From Caprimulgus europaeus (Eukaryota; Chordata; Aves; Caprimulgiformes; Caprimulgidae), in the NCBI GenBank assembly GCA_907165065.1, contig OU015523.1, positions 122,927,023 through 122,991,022 of the forward strand: a stretch of 64,000 bases of DNA, given 5' to 3'. The notes beneath the pieces were generated by a model, which worked only from the letters and a program-made list of their open reading frames with translations, made no database searches and was not told the origin of the DNA. Position numbers and translations under genes: made by a program. Positions 22,823-33,413 of this stretch are shown piece after piece (the first letter of the stretch is position 1; each line of letters begins with the position of its first letter).

Positions 22823-23043
22823 CTCCTTTTTCTTTTCTTTTCTTTTCTTTTCTTTTCTTTTCTTTTCTTTTCTTTTCTTTTCTTTTCTTTTCTTTTCTTT
22901 TCTTTTCTTTTCTTTTCTTTTCTTTTCTTTTCTTTTCTTTTCTTTTCTTTTCTTTTCTTTTCTTTTCTTTTCTTTTCTTTTCTTTTCTTTTCTTTTCTTT
23001 TCTTTTCTTTTCTTTTCTTTTCTTTTTTCTTTTCCTTTCTCCT
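22823..23043 (+). repeat. (TTTTC)n array, 221-nt homopyrimidine run
   Basis: About 40 near-perfect TTTTC units on the + strand (22828-23026), degenerate at the right edge. It is the only one of the six arrays with this unit. The 149-codon frame across it is an artefact of the repeat. Confidence 0.97.
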
Positions 23044-23417
23044 GGGCCGGAATCACAAGATTGACTCTAATACACGTCTGTGTTCAGAATAAAACTGCTG
23101 TGAATTGTTCTTGAAATACAGAGAATGTGTTTCAAGTTCAGAAGGGACTGTTACAATGATTTTTATTATTATTGTTTATTTATTTATTGCAAGACCTGTG
23201 CTGCCAGGCTTTTTGGAACTGATTCCTGCTTCAAGGCCATTGCTCTGTCTGAACCATTTCTGTCAAAAAGATATCCAGCCATCTTCACTGTGATCTTTAA
23301 TCTTCTCCAAACTAAAGACACTGGGCTCCCTTAGCACATTTTCACATTTTTATAGTCATTCCTTTTTTCCTTCTATTAACCCTTTCCAGATTTGCAACCT
23401 CTGCTTTGACTTTTAAG

Positions 23418-23553
23418 ACTATTTGAGAGTCATCTAGACATAGTGCTTATGGACATGGCTAAGTCAGGGACTTGTCAGTGTTGGGTTAATGATTGGACTC
23501 GATGATCTTAAAGGTCTTCTCCAATCAATGCAATTCTGTGTGATTCTGTGATT
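23418..23553 (+). mobile_element. CR1 LINE, younger 3' end inside the fossil
   Basis: Sense CR1 3' end: 'catctagacatagtgcttatgg', 'ttgggttaatgattggactcgatgatcttaaagg', and terminal ATTCTGTGTGATTCTGTGATT. It lies in the opposite orientation to the fossil around it, whose sequence resumes on both sides. Confidence 0.88.
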
Positions 23554-24567
23554 TCCATCATTTTATGTGTCTTCTTCCCCTATTTGTAATTTGAGGTTCA
23601 CAGGACCGCTTAAACCCTCATGTTCAACCAATATCCACCATGACCTACATCTCCTCCCTAGAATTGCTGACTTTTAGAGAGTCAGATCATGTCCCCTACC
23701 TCCATTTGATAAAACAAGCCCATATGTGTAATTTTTAAGCATGCAGTCTTACATTTGGTCATGTGAAAGTACCAGTAGTTTGCTTGTGCTCAGCATATGA
23801 ACCACAGCGAACTGCCTTCTGTTACCGATCTGTCTTGGTTCTCGTCAATCCCAGTGTCATCTGCTATGTTTATCCATAACAATTTTCATGCTTTTTTCTT
23901 AGTCATTGGCAAAAATTTTAAATAATGTAAGGCTACAGACAAATCTGTCTAGAGTACAGCTATGAAATGTGTTAGGTCAAAGATGTATATAAGCATCTAT
24001 ACACCCATTCGAGACGTCTGACACTTTTATCCCTTCAAATGCACAACATCCTGATTAGCCAGTGGTTCCAATTTCATATGAGAAATTTTGTGGTGTAATT
24101 TACAGGATTCCTGTGGAAATATGCTACGTCTGTGCTGTCATTTTTGCCTATCAAAACTCATGTGAGATTGGCTTGATGTGATCTATTTTCTGTGTGGATC
24201 AGTGCTATTTTTTTCAGTGATGTCGCTGACTCCATCATTTTTTCCATGACTGGTGTTAGGCTGATAGCCCAAAGTTACCCAGGTTATTTCATTTCTCTGT
24301 TCCAGAAGGACTTTTTCTATTCCCAGATTGCAAACTGTATCTCAAATTCAACAGCATGTGTTGGTCCTTGGTTAGTTCTTTTGCAGTTTGGGGATGCCAG
24401 TTATACAGATATCTAATATCTAAATATCTGATTTTACTAGCTATTCTTTCGCATGCCTTTTTCTACTGTAATGGAAAATATTTAACCATCATCATGTAAT
24501 ATATCTATATTTCCCCCAAAACTGGAATATAAATGTTTCCTGAAGACATTTACCACTTCTGAACTAT

Positions 24568-24587
24568 TGTTAACAGATCTGTTAACA
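24568..24587. other. 20-bp perfect palindrome
   Basis: The half TGTTAACAGA is followed directly by its exact reverse complement with no spacer, giving two GTTAAC sites around an AGATCT centre. It lies inside the ancient CR1 fossil. Possible dimer-binding site or chance product of decay. Confidence 0.9.
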
Positions 24588-24870
24588 TATCCTGTCCTGT
24601 CCTTCCGCATTCATCTGTGTCTGCCTGCCCATGAACCAATATTGCACTTAGGTTTCTTTGATTTTGTTGTATTTAAATCTTCTACTTATTGTCTCATCTT
24701 TGCTTTCTTTCTGATCCCTCCCTGGGGTATTTTTCTTCCCCACAAGCTGTGGGCATATGTTTTTGGGGGTATATATAACAAAATATTCTTTAACAGTTTC
24801 CAATTTTAATTTACATTTTAAAATTCTCTTTGCCAGCCAGTTTTTCATCTGTTTTTTGAATCAATAGAAC

Positions 24871-25647
24871 ATAACTACAGAAAGTTTTCAAACTTTCTTT
24901 CCTTCCCTTTATTAAAAGGAAAAACAAAGAAGAGAAACCTGAGATTTGTATCTAATCCCATGACTCTGAAGTCTGGGGTTTTTAAAACATGTAATAAAGG
25001 TCCAGATAAAATCACAAGAATTGGCAACACTTCAGTATTGCATTTGTCTGACTACATTCCCTGGCCGGTACCTAATAACATATTATCATAATTTTTTTAA
25101 TAGATGAAAATAATTATTTCACCACAATTTTGAAAGGCGAAATCCAGAGAAAGCATGTGTCTGTTGTTTGAACATTTACAGTAATAGTGAAGATTATTTC
25201 CGAGCTTGCAGTGATGTCTCTAGGAGGTGGTGCTGACACTTATCACCTGTGAAAACCCAAGCAGCTTAAATTCAAGCCAAATTAAAAATACTGGCTTTAC
25301 ATTTTCCTTGGCCAATGACTCACCATGGCACCATCATCCAAGTAGAGTATGTGGTTTAGTTCATTAGTGGTTGAAATTCACCCCATAGATGAGAAATGTG
25401 CAGAGTCTGATTGGCTTTTTGCTTCCCATCAAGAAACATAGGGTTTGAGTAGGAGTTTAACAAGGTACTGTTCTGGATGCTGATGGCAATATCTCTGCAG
25501 CATGTCATGGTCAAGCTATTAATTATGTGTAAAATAACCCACTTGTCCTTCTAGTATCTCCATTCCAAATACGACTTTTACTTTCCAACTTCATCATCTT
25601 GTTTATGAAAGACTGAAAATTTTATGACCTATCTTAGGGAGAAAAGC
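24871..25647. other. Unique AT-rich sequence, nothing recognised
   Basis: No gene or transposon recognised. Confidence 0.6.
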
Positions 25648-26056
25648 AAGGAAAAGAGAAGGGAAGGGAAGGGAAGGGAAGGGAAGGGAAGGGAAGGGAA
25701 GGGAAGGGAAGGGAAGGGAAGGGAAGGGAAGGGAAGGGAAGAGAAGAGAAGAGAAGAGAAGAGAAGAGAAGAGAAGAGAAGAGAAGAGAAGAGAAGAGAA
25801 GAGAAGAGGAGAGGAGAGGAGAGGAGAGGAGAGGAGAGGAGAGGAGAGGAGAGGAGAGGAGAGGAGAGGAGAGGAGAGGAGAGGAGAGGAGAGGAGAGGA
25901 GAGGAGAGGAGAGGAGAGGAGAGGAGAGGAGAGAGAGAGAAGAGAAGAGAAGAGAAGAGAAGAGAAGAGAAGAGAAGAGAAGAGAAGAGAAGAGAAGAGA
26001 AGAGAAGAGAAGAGAAGAGAAGAGAAGAGAAGAGAAGAGAAGAGAAGAGGAAAGAA
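25648..26056 (+). repeat. Composite homopurine array, 409 nt uninterrupted
   Basis: Purine-only on the + strand. Blocks in order: 16 copies of GGGAA (25661-25740), about 13 of GAGAA (25741-25807), about 25 of GAGGA (25806-25932), a GAGAGAGAGA switch (25931-25940), then about 22 of GAGAA (25936-26048). The edges are sharp. Three of the block units are shared with the 3.3-kb array on the opposite strand. Confidence 0.97.
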
Positions 26057-27104
26057 AACATTTCTAAGCAGAAATAACTCAGGATCTAGTCAGTTGTCCC
26101 CTCATGCTATAATTGATTTCTTGTGGGGTTTGTTTCTTTTTGATTCTTCAAAATGAAGAGTGAATTTTGAACCAGGATGCTATGATGTGGGATGGATAGC
26201 TGCAATTTACCAGCTGGACCCTGAGGCCACAAATCATCAGGTTTGCAGCTAACATCACTCAAGAGATGCTTTATATTCTTCAGCATATGGATGATCCCAG
26301 TGCCAATGAAGGAAATCTTCCCCTGGGTCAAGAAAAGCAGAAGAGGAAAGATGAGAGTGATACACATGTCTAATTTACTTTCAGAAGCAATATTTTGTGG
26401 GTATTTGTATTTACTGTTTGGGAAAGTGTGAGGTGTTGGTAAGACTGTGTCTGGAATATCTCCTCCAGGATGGGTCAGTCATGTCCATGAATGAGTCATT
26501 CAGACCAAGCAGGTGCAGGGAAATGCCAGGACATGGACAGGAGGATGGAGAACTTGTCATCCAAGGGGAAGCTGCAGAGCTTGGATTTTTAGCTCAGCAC
26601 AAGAGCGGCTGAAAGGGGAAATGAGTGCTGTTACACATGAAAGGTAAAAATAGCCGGGAGCAAAAAGAAACACTGGAGTGAAAGAAAAAAAAAAATGTTG
26701 GCACAAGAAGAAGCAGGTTTTAATTGGCCTGGAGTAAATTTAGTCTGGAAATTAGATGAAGTTTCCTAAGCATCAGATCAGCAAAGTGCTGGAACAGGCT
26801 TCCAGGGGCTATGAAAACAGAGCTTGCTCAGATGACAAATTGGTTTAGCTATGTCAGTGGCTGTGAGAACAGGGAGCTCTGCTTGGTGAGACAGCAGGCT
26901 CCCACCCTTTGCACCCATATTTCTAGGGAGATAATGGAGACATAATCCCCAAGAGTGATCTTTCAACCCAAGGTTTGGTAATGCTTGGACCATAGCAGCA
27001 AGGTAGAGCTGTAAGGCACCAGCAGACGATTTGCAGATGAAGAAATACTCCACCATGGGGAACATTTTAGTTTATCTTCCTTGTAAGATTGCAAGATCTC
27101 TCTT
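26057..27104. other. Unique sequence, nothing recognised
   Basis: Short stretches such as 26786-26806 (CTGGAACAGGCTTCCAGGGG) faintly recall CR1, but I could not extend the match. Confidence 0.5.
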
Positions 27105-27217
27105 TGTCATGGTTTAACCCCAGCAGGCAGCTAAACACCACACAGCTGCTCACTCACTCCCCTTACAATGGGAAGGAGAAAAGAATCAGAGTAAAAGTGA
27201 GAAAACAATATGACACA
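27105..27217 (-). mobile_element. Avian ERV LTR, antisense end fragment
   Basis: Starts TGTCATGGTTTAACCCCAGC and continues 'cacacagctgctcactcactcccc' and 'agtaaaagtgagaaaac', the same first ~110 bp as the complete antisense LTR at 59953. It stops before the polyadenylation signal, so it is only the R/U5 end. Confidence 0.8.
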
Positions 27218-27915
27218 ATAAGGACACAAGTGTAAATGTCCCTGTGTCCTTACCTATTCCAGAATTACCAAGATTAGTAGGACACATGACCTGAACTTGG
27301 ACTTCAGCTGCCCCAGAGTTTGTTGGGTTCTAGGCAAATGCAAGGTCTTGCTTCAACTCCATTTCCTCTGTATGCCTCACTGCCCAGGTAATCCCCCTTT
27401 AAATCAACTTGATGGGATTGCCTACACAATGAAATACCAGAAGTCAAGGAAATGGAACCTGGACCTCTAAATGGAACCTGGAACCTCCCCCCCCTCTAAA
27501 TGCATGTTGAGAAAGGTCTTTGATTTGCATCTTTTTGATATCAACTGGCACCTCTCAGAACTTCCGTAAGGTTCTCCTCTCACCATGACCCAAGGTGCAT
27601 GTCACACAGACACCGATGAGACCTAGCCCTAGAGCTCACTGAGGTAGTGCAGTTTGTTTTCCTTTGAAGATACCACAGGTAGTTTAATCTCCTGACAGGC
27701 TATTGTTTTATTAAGACATTTTCTCCCCTTTGCACTGCAGCCAACAAATCCAAATTCCTCAGCAAATTTTGGTCCAGGCTGCCATCTGCAAGGGGTAACA
27801 AGGTGTTATAAATAATTTCCAGGGAGCTTAGGGATGGAGGATGAGTTGAACAGAAGTTTTTGTAACTCCAGATCTCAACCAAGGTATCACTGTTCTATCA
27901 CTACAGTCACCATTT
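27218..27915. other. Unique sequence, nothing recognised
   Basis: Contains a C-run at 27487-27494. No coding signal. Confidence 0.6.
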
Positions 27916-28226
27916 GGGGACAGGCTTTTTCTCAGGGCCTGCAGCAATAGGACAAGGGGAAATGGTTTTAAATTAAATGAGAGGAAGCTCAAACTAGATA
28001 CAAGGAGGAAATTTTTTACACTGAGGATGGTGAAACACTGGCTCAGGCTGCCCAGAGAAGTGGTAGATGCCCCATCCATGGAAACATTCAAAGTCAGGTT
28101 GGATGGGGCCCTGAGCAACCTGATCTGGTTGAAGGTGTCCCTGCTCGCTGCAGGGGGCTTGAACTAGATGACTTTAAAGGTCCCTTCCAACCCAAACCAT
28201 GCTATAACCCTATGATTCTATGATTC
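27916..28226 (+). mobile_element. CR1 LINE, 5'-truncated 3' end
   Basis: Sense CR1: 'aggacaaggggaaatggttttaaatt', 'ggaggaaattttttacactgagg', 'cccagagaagtggtagatgcccc', 'caacctgatctggttgaaggtgtccctgct', then 'aaaggtcccttccaaccc' and CCTATGATTCTATGATTC at the end. It is the same subfamily as the copy at 60620-60900 (both have 'ctgatctggttga'). Confidence 0.93.
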
Positions 28227-29854
28227 AAGCCACCCTTCCCTTTGCTGCTCCTTCCCTATCAGGATGCAGGACCTGCATTAAGACCATCTGAGCTGGACAC
28301 TGATCTCAGCATCCTGCCTCATCCCCCCAGCCAGGTGGGTTTGAATCCCTCCAGAGCTGTTGAGCAAAGAGGATTTGCCTCTGATTTATCCAGACTTCAC
28401 ATAGAATAGAGATGTGAAGGCGTTATGGGTTTCAGTGACTCTGGTGCCGTGTCTCTGCACGTCTTTGATGTAACTCAATCTTGGTGTGCTTCTCTCACCG
28501 GTGTCTGACTGAGAGGGCTACAGAACTGTTTCCAGTTTCCCCCCCATTTATCCTGTGCAGTCTGGAGCGGTGGGTCCCTGGAAAAGCTATTGGAAAACAA
28601 ACCTGCTCTGGTGCCTACTATAAAATTTGGTTCTGTTCAGATTAACTCTGAATTCTAGACATTCAAAACCAATAGGAATGGTTTAAAAGCCATTTATCTG
28701 CACAGTGATGAAAGGACAAAATTCCTTGGCAAGGTTGGAGGCTCCCTTTCGTATCTCGTATACTTTAACTACCACATTTACAATGCCTGTAGTACCTTAT
28801 TTTTAACATTCTGTACTTGTTATTTTCCACTTCTCCAGCTGATGTGGTGCAGAAACCAACCCTTACCTTCATAAGGGAGGTGAGATGGCAGTACTGATTT
28901 AGAGATCTGTGTTTTAAATGAATGAGCAACACCCATCCTGGCATTTCTTCTTCTTCTCCTACTACATGCACAGATAGGCACTCACACGTGGACTACACCT
29001 TCATTTCAGCTCTTACTCAGCCAGAGCTGGGTTTTACTAGGGAGTCATGGGTCAGAGATATACCTAATGCAACACAATTGCCTTATAAAAAAAATATTGC
29101 TTTAATACTGACTGAGCTGCTGTTACCACATAAGACATGGAATTAAAGACAGTCCCTGAATTGAAGAACCTACTTAGCTATTGACTGCCAACTCTTCAAA
29201 CAAAAAACAATGAAAAAAGCTAAATAGTTTTTGCATTGGTCACTAAGGACTCATATGTTTGTTTCTAGAGGTTTGTTTCTTCTAGACCCTGAAGAAAAGA
29301 AAAAGCAAATGTAGAGGAAATAAAGAGGTTGAATGAGACAGCTGAATACCAGGTATGAAATAATTTTCTCTCCGAATTATCCAATAAATTTAGGTAGTTT
29401 TCAATAAATGACTAGGTAGTTTCTTTTTCAGCACCTTTTCCAGAACCATGTGTTCTACAGCAGCCACCCACATGTGAGCTGAGAAGCTGTTCATTGCAGG
29501 TGAGAGGATTGCACCCTGATCAGAGTGTTGGAAATCCTCCTGTCCAAGGTGTGAATATAACACATGGGAAAACTTGCAGATTTGAGAACAGCCCTTCTCC
29601 CACCCTTCTGGGAGAAGAATAGTTCATCTATAATTGTGATGTTCTCATGGGTCTTACTGTTCAAGTTCTAAGCCTCAGTTTCCCTACCTATAAAACTGGC
29701 TATTTAGGGAACTTTTATAGGGTTTCTAGGTTTTGGTGAACTTTGGGCAACATAGCTGAAAATTTCCATCTTTTAGTGAAGAGAGTGGCAGCAAACAACA
29801 AGAGAGGGCAACAAAAGAAAACAAGTCATTTGAATGTGAAGCTATTGAACAGCT
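28227..29854. other. Unique sequence, nothing recognised
   Basis: No gene or transposon recognised. Longest open frame 74 codons. Confidence 0.6.
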
Positions 29855-30016
29855 AGAGGAGGAGAGGAGAGGAGAGGAGAGGAGAGGAGAGGAGAGGAGA
29901 GGAGAGGAGAGGAGAGGAGAGGAGAGGAGAGGAGAGGAGAGGAGAGGAGAGGAGAGGAGAGGAGAGGAGAGGAGAGGAGAGGAGAGGAGAGGAGAAGAGA
30001 GGAGAGGAGAGGGAGA
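29855..30016 (+). repeat. (GGAGA)n array, 162-nt homopurine run
   Basis: About 31 GGAGA units on the + strand with a single variant (GGAGA to AGAGA near 29996). A degenerate purine-rich flank runs to 30048. Confidence 0.97.
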
Positions 30017-30048
30017 TGAGATGAGAGGGAGACAAGAGGAGAGGAGAT

Positions 30049-30842
30049 TCTGATTCTTGAGGACAATTAGCTCCATACTGAAATTTATAAGAATTCCTAA
30101 CAGGACAGCTTTTGCTCAAATGGACCACGACCACACTAGATATTTTGCAGTAGAGTACAAGATGTTCCTGCATAAGCATTTCCCTCAGGAAACAAGATGA
30201 TCAAACTCTGAGGCTGCAGAGAGTCAATTATTCCTCAAAGCTATGTGCTTATTTTATTTGTGGTTTTAAAAACAATAGCAAGAGTTTACAAGCTCCACAC
30301 TGCTCTCTGCAGAACTGCCCAAAATCCTTCCCAGGTCTACTGTCACTAATCATAAGGTACAGGACAAAGCTGGAGACCTTTAAAAATAAAGGGCCACTCC
30401 TGAAAACTAAACACTGTGCCCAAGAGCTGTGTTTAGTGTCAAATGCCACCCTTCTTCAATCTCTCTACAAAAGGTTCTCCAAAAAACCCCACACCTATGT
30501 CCCAACAAGTAAATCCAGATAAATTGACTTTTGATCTGTTTTTCGGTACAGTGCTTGGCACTGGATCAAAGTCCTTACAAACAAAGGCATCTTGAAAAAA
30601 TAATGAGGAACCTGCCTGGGTGTGCAGAGTCCTGTCTGCTCTGGATCATGGGGGCTACAGTTCAACAGTGGAGGTGAGATGGTTGCTGCTATCAACGGCT
30701 GATTTTAATCATCTTGCTTGACAGGAGCATGTCGTGGCTCAGTGAACCATGCTGATCTCTTTAGATGTTGCATGGACCCCTGTGCAAATGGGAGCAAATG
30801 AGTTCACCAGTTCCCATATTCTTCGTGGACTTACTCCAGGTA
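30049..30842. other. Unique sequence, nothing recognised
   Basis: No gene or transposon recognised. Confidence 0.55.
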
Positions 30843-31010
30843 TCAGGCACTGGAACAGGCTACCCAGGGATGTGGTTGCGTCCCCATCCCTGGAGGTATT
30901 TAAAAGATGGGTAGATGAGGTGCTCAGAGATATGGTTTAGTAGTGGACAGGTACAGTTGCACCCTGTGATCTCAAAGGTCTTTTCCAACCAAACAATTCT
31001 ATGATTCTCT
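30843..31010 (+). mobile_element. CR1 LINE, 3' end
   Basis: Sense CR1. The frame 30749-30940 ends in RHWNRLPRDVVASPSLEVFK and stops at the usual place after LRDMV, so the last ~35 ORF2 codons are still open. Then 'tctcaaaggtcttttccaacc' and ATTCTATGATTCTC. Confidence 0.92.
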
Positions 31011-32457
31011 AGCAGCTAAAAAGTAGGCAACATGGCTCTAAAGCAAAGTGCTACCAGGTAGGACTCCTGGATTGATGTCTCCTGGATGATTCATGCTTTC
31101 TTTTCAAGCATGAGGGTAAGGTGGGGTTGAAAGGTGTCCTGCAGCCATAAAGCAGCTGCCCATCACAAGGAAGATATGGCCAAAAGACTCAGAAGGGACT
31201 ATCAGCTCTGTCTTCCAAATGCACCCAGGATGTGAGTCTGCTGCAGCAGCAAATGTCCTGATTTGCTGCATCAGGGAAAGAGAAGGTGATTGGGGATCAG
31301 CCTACAGCTGTTGGGATCACCTCCAGGTCCTTCCCTGCTCCTGCACCCTGGAGTAACATAGTGACCCTGTTCATTGCTGCCAGCCCCAAAGGAGACACAA
31401 CATTGACCTCAGAGAGGTGCACAGTGTGCGCATTTAATGTTGCTTCCTGAAATGTGTAGGCTAAAAAGTGCCAAATGCCCTTGAAGATGGTTTTTAGTTT
31501 GTTTTTAATTACTGCAGAGCTCTTCACATAAACATTTTTTTTTTTTAACTAGTACATCACATAAACCTGTCTGAAACACATCCCTTACAAATCCTCAAAC
31601 AACATTCAGTGTCACCTTGACATTTCCAATGTGGGTTTTTAGGATAGTTTTTAAGAATTAGAGGTAAACTTCCAAGAAAACTTGTATGTAAAAATAGTTC
31701 AGATCAACCTCAAAAGACATTTGACAAATATAGAAGGACCAGGGCAGTAAAATGAATACATCTGAGTGAATATAAAGGGGTTTTCTTTTCCTTAATTCCA
31801 GTTGAACAGCCCATTATGTCTTTTCCTGGAGCCTGGAGACTTGAAAACCATTCGCAAGCTGAACTGAAGTGGTGGGGATATGTGATCTGTAAACATCAGG
31901 GTAGCTGAAGCATGAAAGCAGACGATGTGAGGTTGGGTTTATGATACTGATGCTATCTCCTTTTCTTTCAGAATCGCCTGGAGTTATGAGATGGAGCCTG
32001 CTGGATTGTATAAATGTTACATAGTTTAGTGAGTGTATGAAAGAGGAGGCAGTCTCGAGAGCACGTGGGCATCGGCTGCTGTTCCTCCTGAGTGCCTGGG
32101 ACTGCAGATCTGTGAAATGAGCAAAAGTGGAGATTTTTTTTCTTTTTAAAGATCCAGCCATTTCGATGATATTCACCAGGTGTGGATTTAAAGCCCAAAT
32201 TAAGCTCTCACTGTGGTCAAAAGGAGCTTTATCATAGACCGCACTGAAAGTCAGACCCTAAATCACCAGCTGCTTTCAACTAGGGATGCACAGACCATTT
32301 TCCTATCACTGCTTTAGTGAAGCATTGCCTTGAAGTAGGTGTGCAGCTCAGCTGATGGTCCTCTGGGTATGAAGGGTTACACAATCTATCTGCTCACAAA
32401 GAGCAGCAGCAAGTGCCATTATGACTCCCCAAGGAGCCTCCAGCTGGTGTAAACAGA
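31011..32457. other. Unique sequence, nothing recognised
   Basis: A run of T lies at 31537-31550. At 31956-31971 a pyrimidine tract ending in CAG resembles a splice acceptor, and a CACGTG lies at 32062-32067. No supporting exon. Confidence 0.5.
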
Positions 32458-32838
32458 TCATGGAATCATAGAGAGTTGTGAGTTGGGAGGGACCCACAAG
32501 GATTATGGAGTACAACTCCTGTCCTTGCACAGGACAATCCCAACATTCAGACCATGTGTCTGAGGGCCTTGGCCAAATGCTTCTGGAATCTTGTCAGACT
32601 TGGGGCCATCAGCACCTCCCTGAGGAGCCTGTTCCAGTGCTCCACCACCCTCTGCCTGAAGAACCTTTTCCTAATGGCCAATCTCAACCTCCCCTGGCAC
32701 ATCTTCCTGCCATTTCCCCTGGTCCTATTGTTGGTCACCAGAGAGAAGAGGTCAGTACCTGCCCCTCCTCTTCCCCTTGTGAGGAAGTTCTAGACAGCGA
32801 TGAGATCTCCCCTCAGTCTCCTCTTCTCTAGGCTGAAC
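32458..32838 (-). mobile_element. CR1 LINE, antisense 3' end
   Basis: Antisense CR1 starting with the tail (ATGGAATCATAGAGAG). The minus-strand frame 32738-32547 keeps RLAIRKRFFRQRVVEHWNRL and continues to LRHMV, the normal ORF2 C-terminus. The 5' truncation is at about 32838 ('ctcttctctaggctgaac'), where another CR1 tail begins. Confidence 0.92.
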
Positions 32839-32866
32839 AGAATCATAGAATGGTGTGAATTGGTAG
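32839..32866 (-). mobile_element. CR1 LINE, very short second antisense tail
   Basis: AGAATCATAGAATGGTGTGA matches the reverse of a CR1 terminus. Homology is lost after about 25 bp. It sits immediately at the 5' truncation point of the copy before it. Confidence 0.55.
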
Positions 32867-33195
32867 CAACAGTCTCATGTCAATCAGTGGAGTCATGACA
32901 ATTTCCAGCAGCTCTGAATCTGGCTTTGACAGCAGCTGAACTTCATTGCCTCTGGGTAATTGAGTGTTGTCACCATTCCCAGAGACTCAGATTTGAATCT
33001 CATTGTGCTGGGTCAAGGGCAAGGACTGAAGGCAACATCTCCATCTGCACCCACATTAAATTTCAACATCATCATTAAAATATTGCTGGAGGGGGTTGCT
33101 GCTCTGTTGGACAGAGAAGATGTCAACCAGGATGCTGAGTAGGAGGGAAGCACTCAAGAAAATGATTGAGGGGTATTCTTGTCATTGCATGTGCA
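32867..33195. other. Unique sequence between CR1 pieces
   Basis: Nothing recognised. Possibly more decayed CR1 on the right side. Confidence 0.45.
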
Positions 33196-33413
33196 ATAAG
33201 AATACAATGAGAACAATCAGCCACTGGAATAATCTCCCCAGGGAAGTGGTGGATTCCCCAACATTGGACACTTTTAAGATTCAGCTGGAGATGGTGCTGG
33301 GCCATCTTGTCTAGACTGTGCTTATGTCAAGCAAGATTGGACCAGGTGATCCTTGAGGTCCCTTCCAATAATTCTATGGTCCCATCTATGATTCTATGAT
33401 TTTATGATTCTCT
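33196..33413 (+). mobile_element. CR1 LINE, 3' end
   Basis: Sense CR1. Frame 33096-33314 ends in SHWNNLPREVVDSPTLDTFK and stops after LGHLV. The 3' tail has several degenerate terminal repeats (TCTATGATTCTATGATTTTA...). Confidence 0.9.

Larger units (their letters stand above)
23100..24870 (-). mobile_element. Ancient CR1-type LINE fossil, ORF2/RT region
   Basis: About 1.7 kb of highly decayed CR1-like sequence in antisense, interrupted by a younger CR1 at 23418-23553. On the minus strand the bases near 24710-24490 translate to a decayed form of the spacer before the reverse transcriptase: RFKYNKIKET, then EVVNVFRKH followed by a SSFG-like end. This corresponds to the family's 'FKYI.NKK', 'EKAEVFNKYF' and 'SVFG' pattern. 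Further along, the + strand reads like the antisense of old sauropsid CR1: 'gttaggctgatagcccaaag ttacccaggttatttcat' (24255-24293), 'agtcattggcaaaaattttaaataatgtaagg' (23901-23932) and 'aatatccaccatgacctacatctcc' (23629-23653). The 3' end is near 23100-23290. Match is by memory, not alignment. No intact frame longer than 66 codons. Confidence 0.72.

Noticed and set aside
25603..26067. Frames of about 150 codons in both directions
   Set aside because: Artefact of the GGGAA/GAGAA/GAGGA array. The same holds for 16804-17327, 19838-20124, 22615-23064 and 29726-30179.
26771..26830. Possible CR1 fragment (CTGGAACAGGCTTCCAGGGG)
   Set aside because: The match is about 20 bp and cannot be extended to either side.
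31950..32110. Possible exon after a pyrimidine tract ending in CAG (31971)
   Set aside because: Pyrimidine-AG sequences are common by chance, and I could find no open frame or donor that makes an exon convincing.
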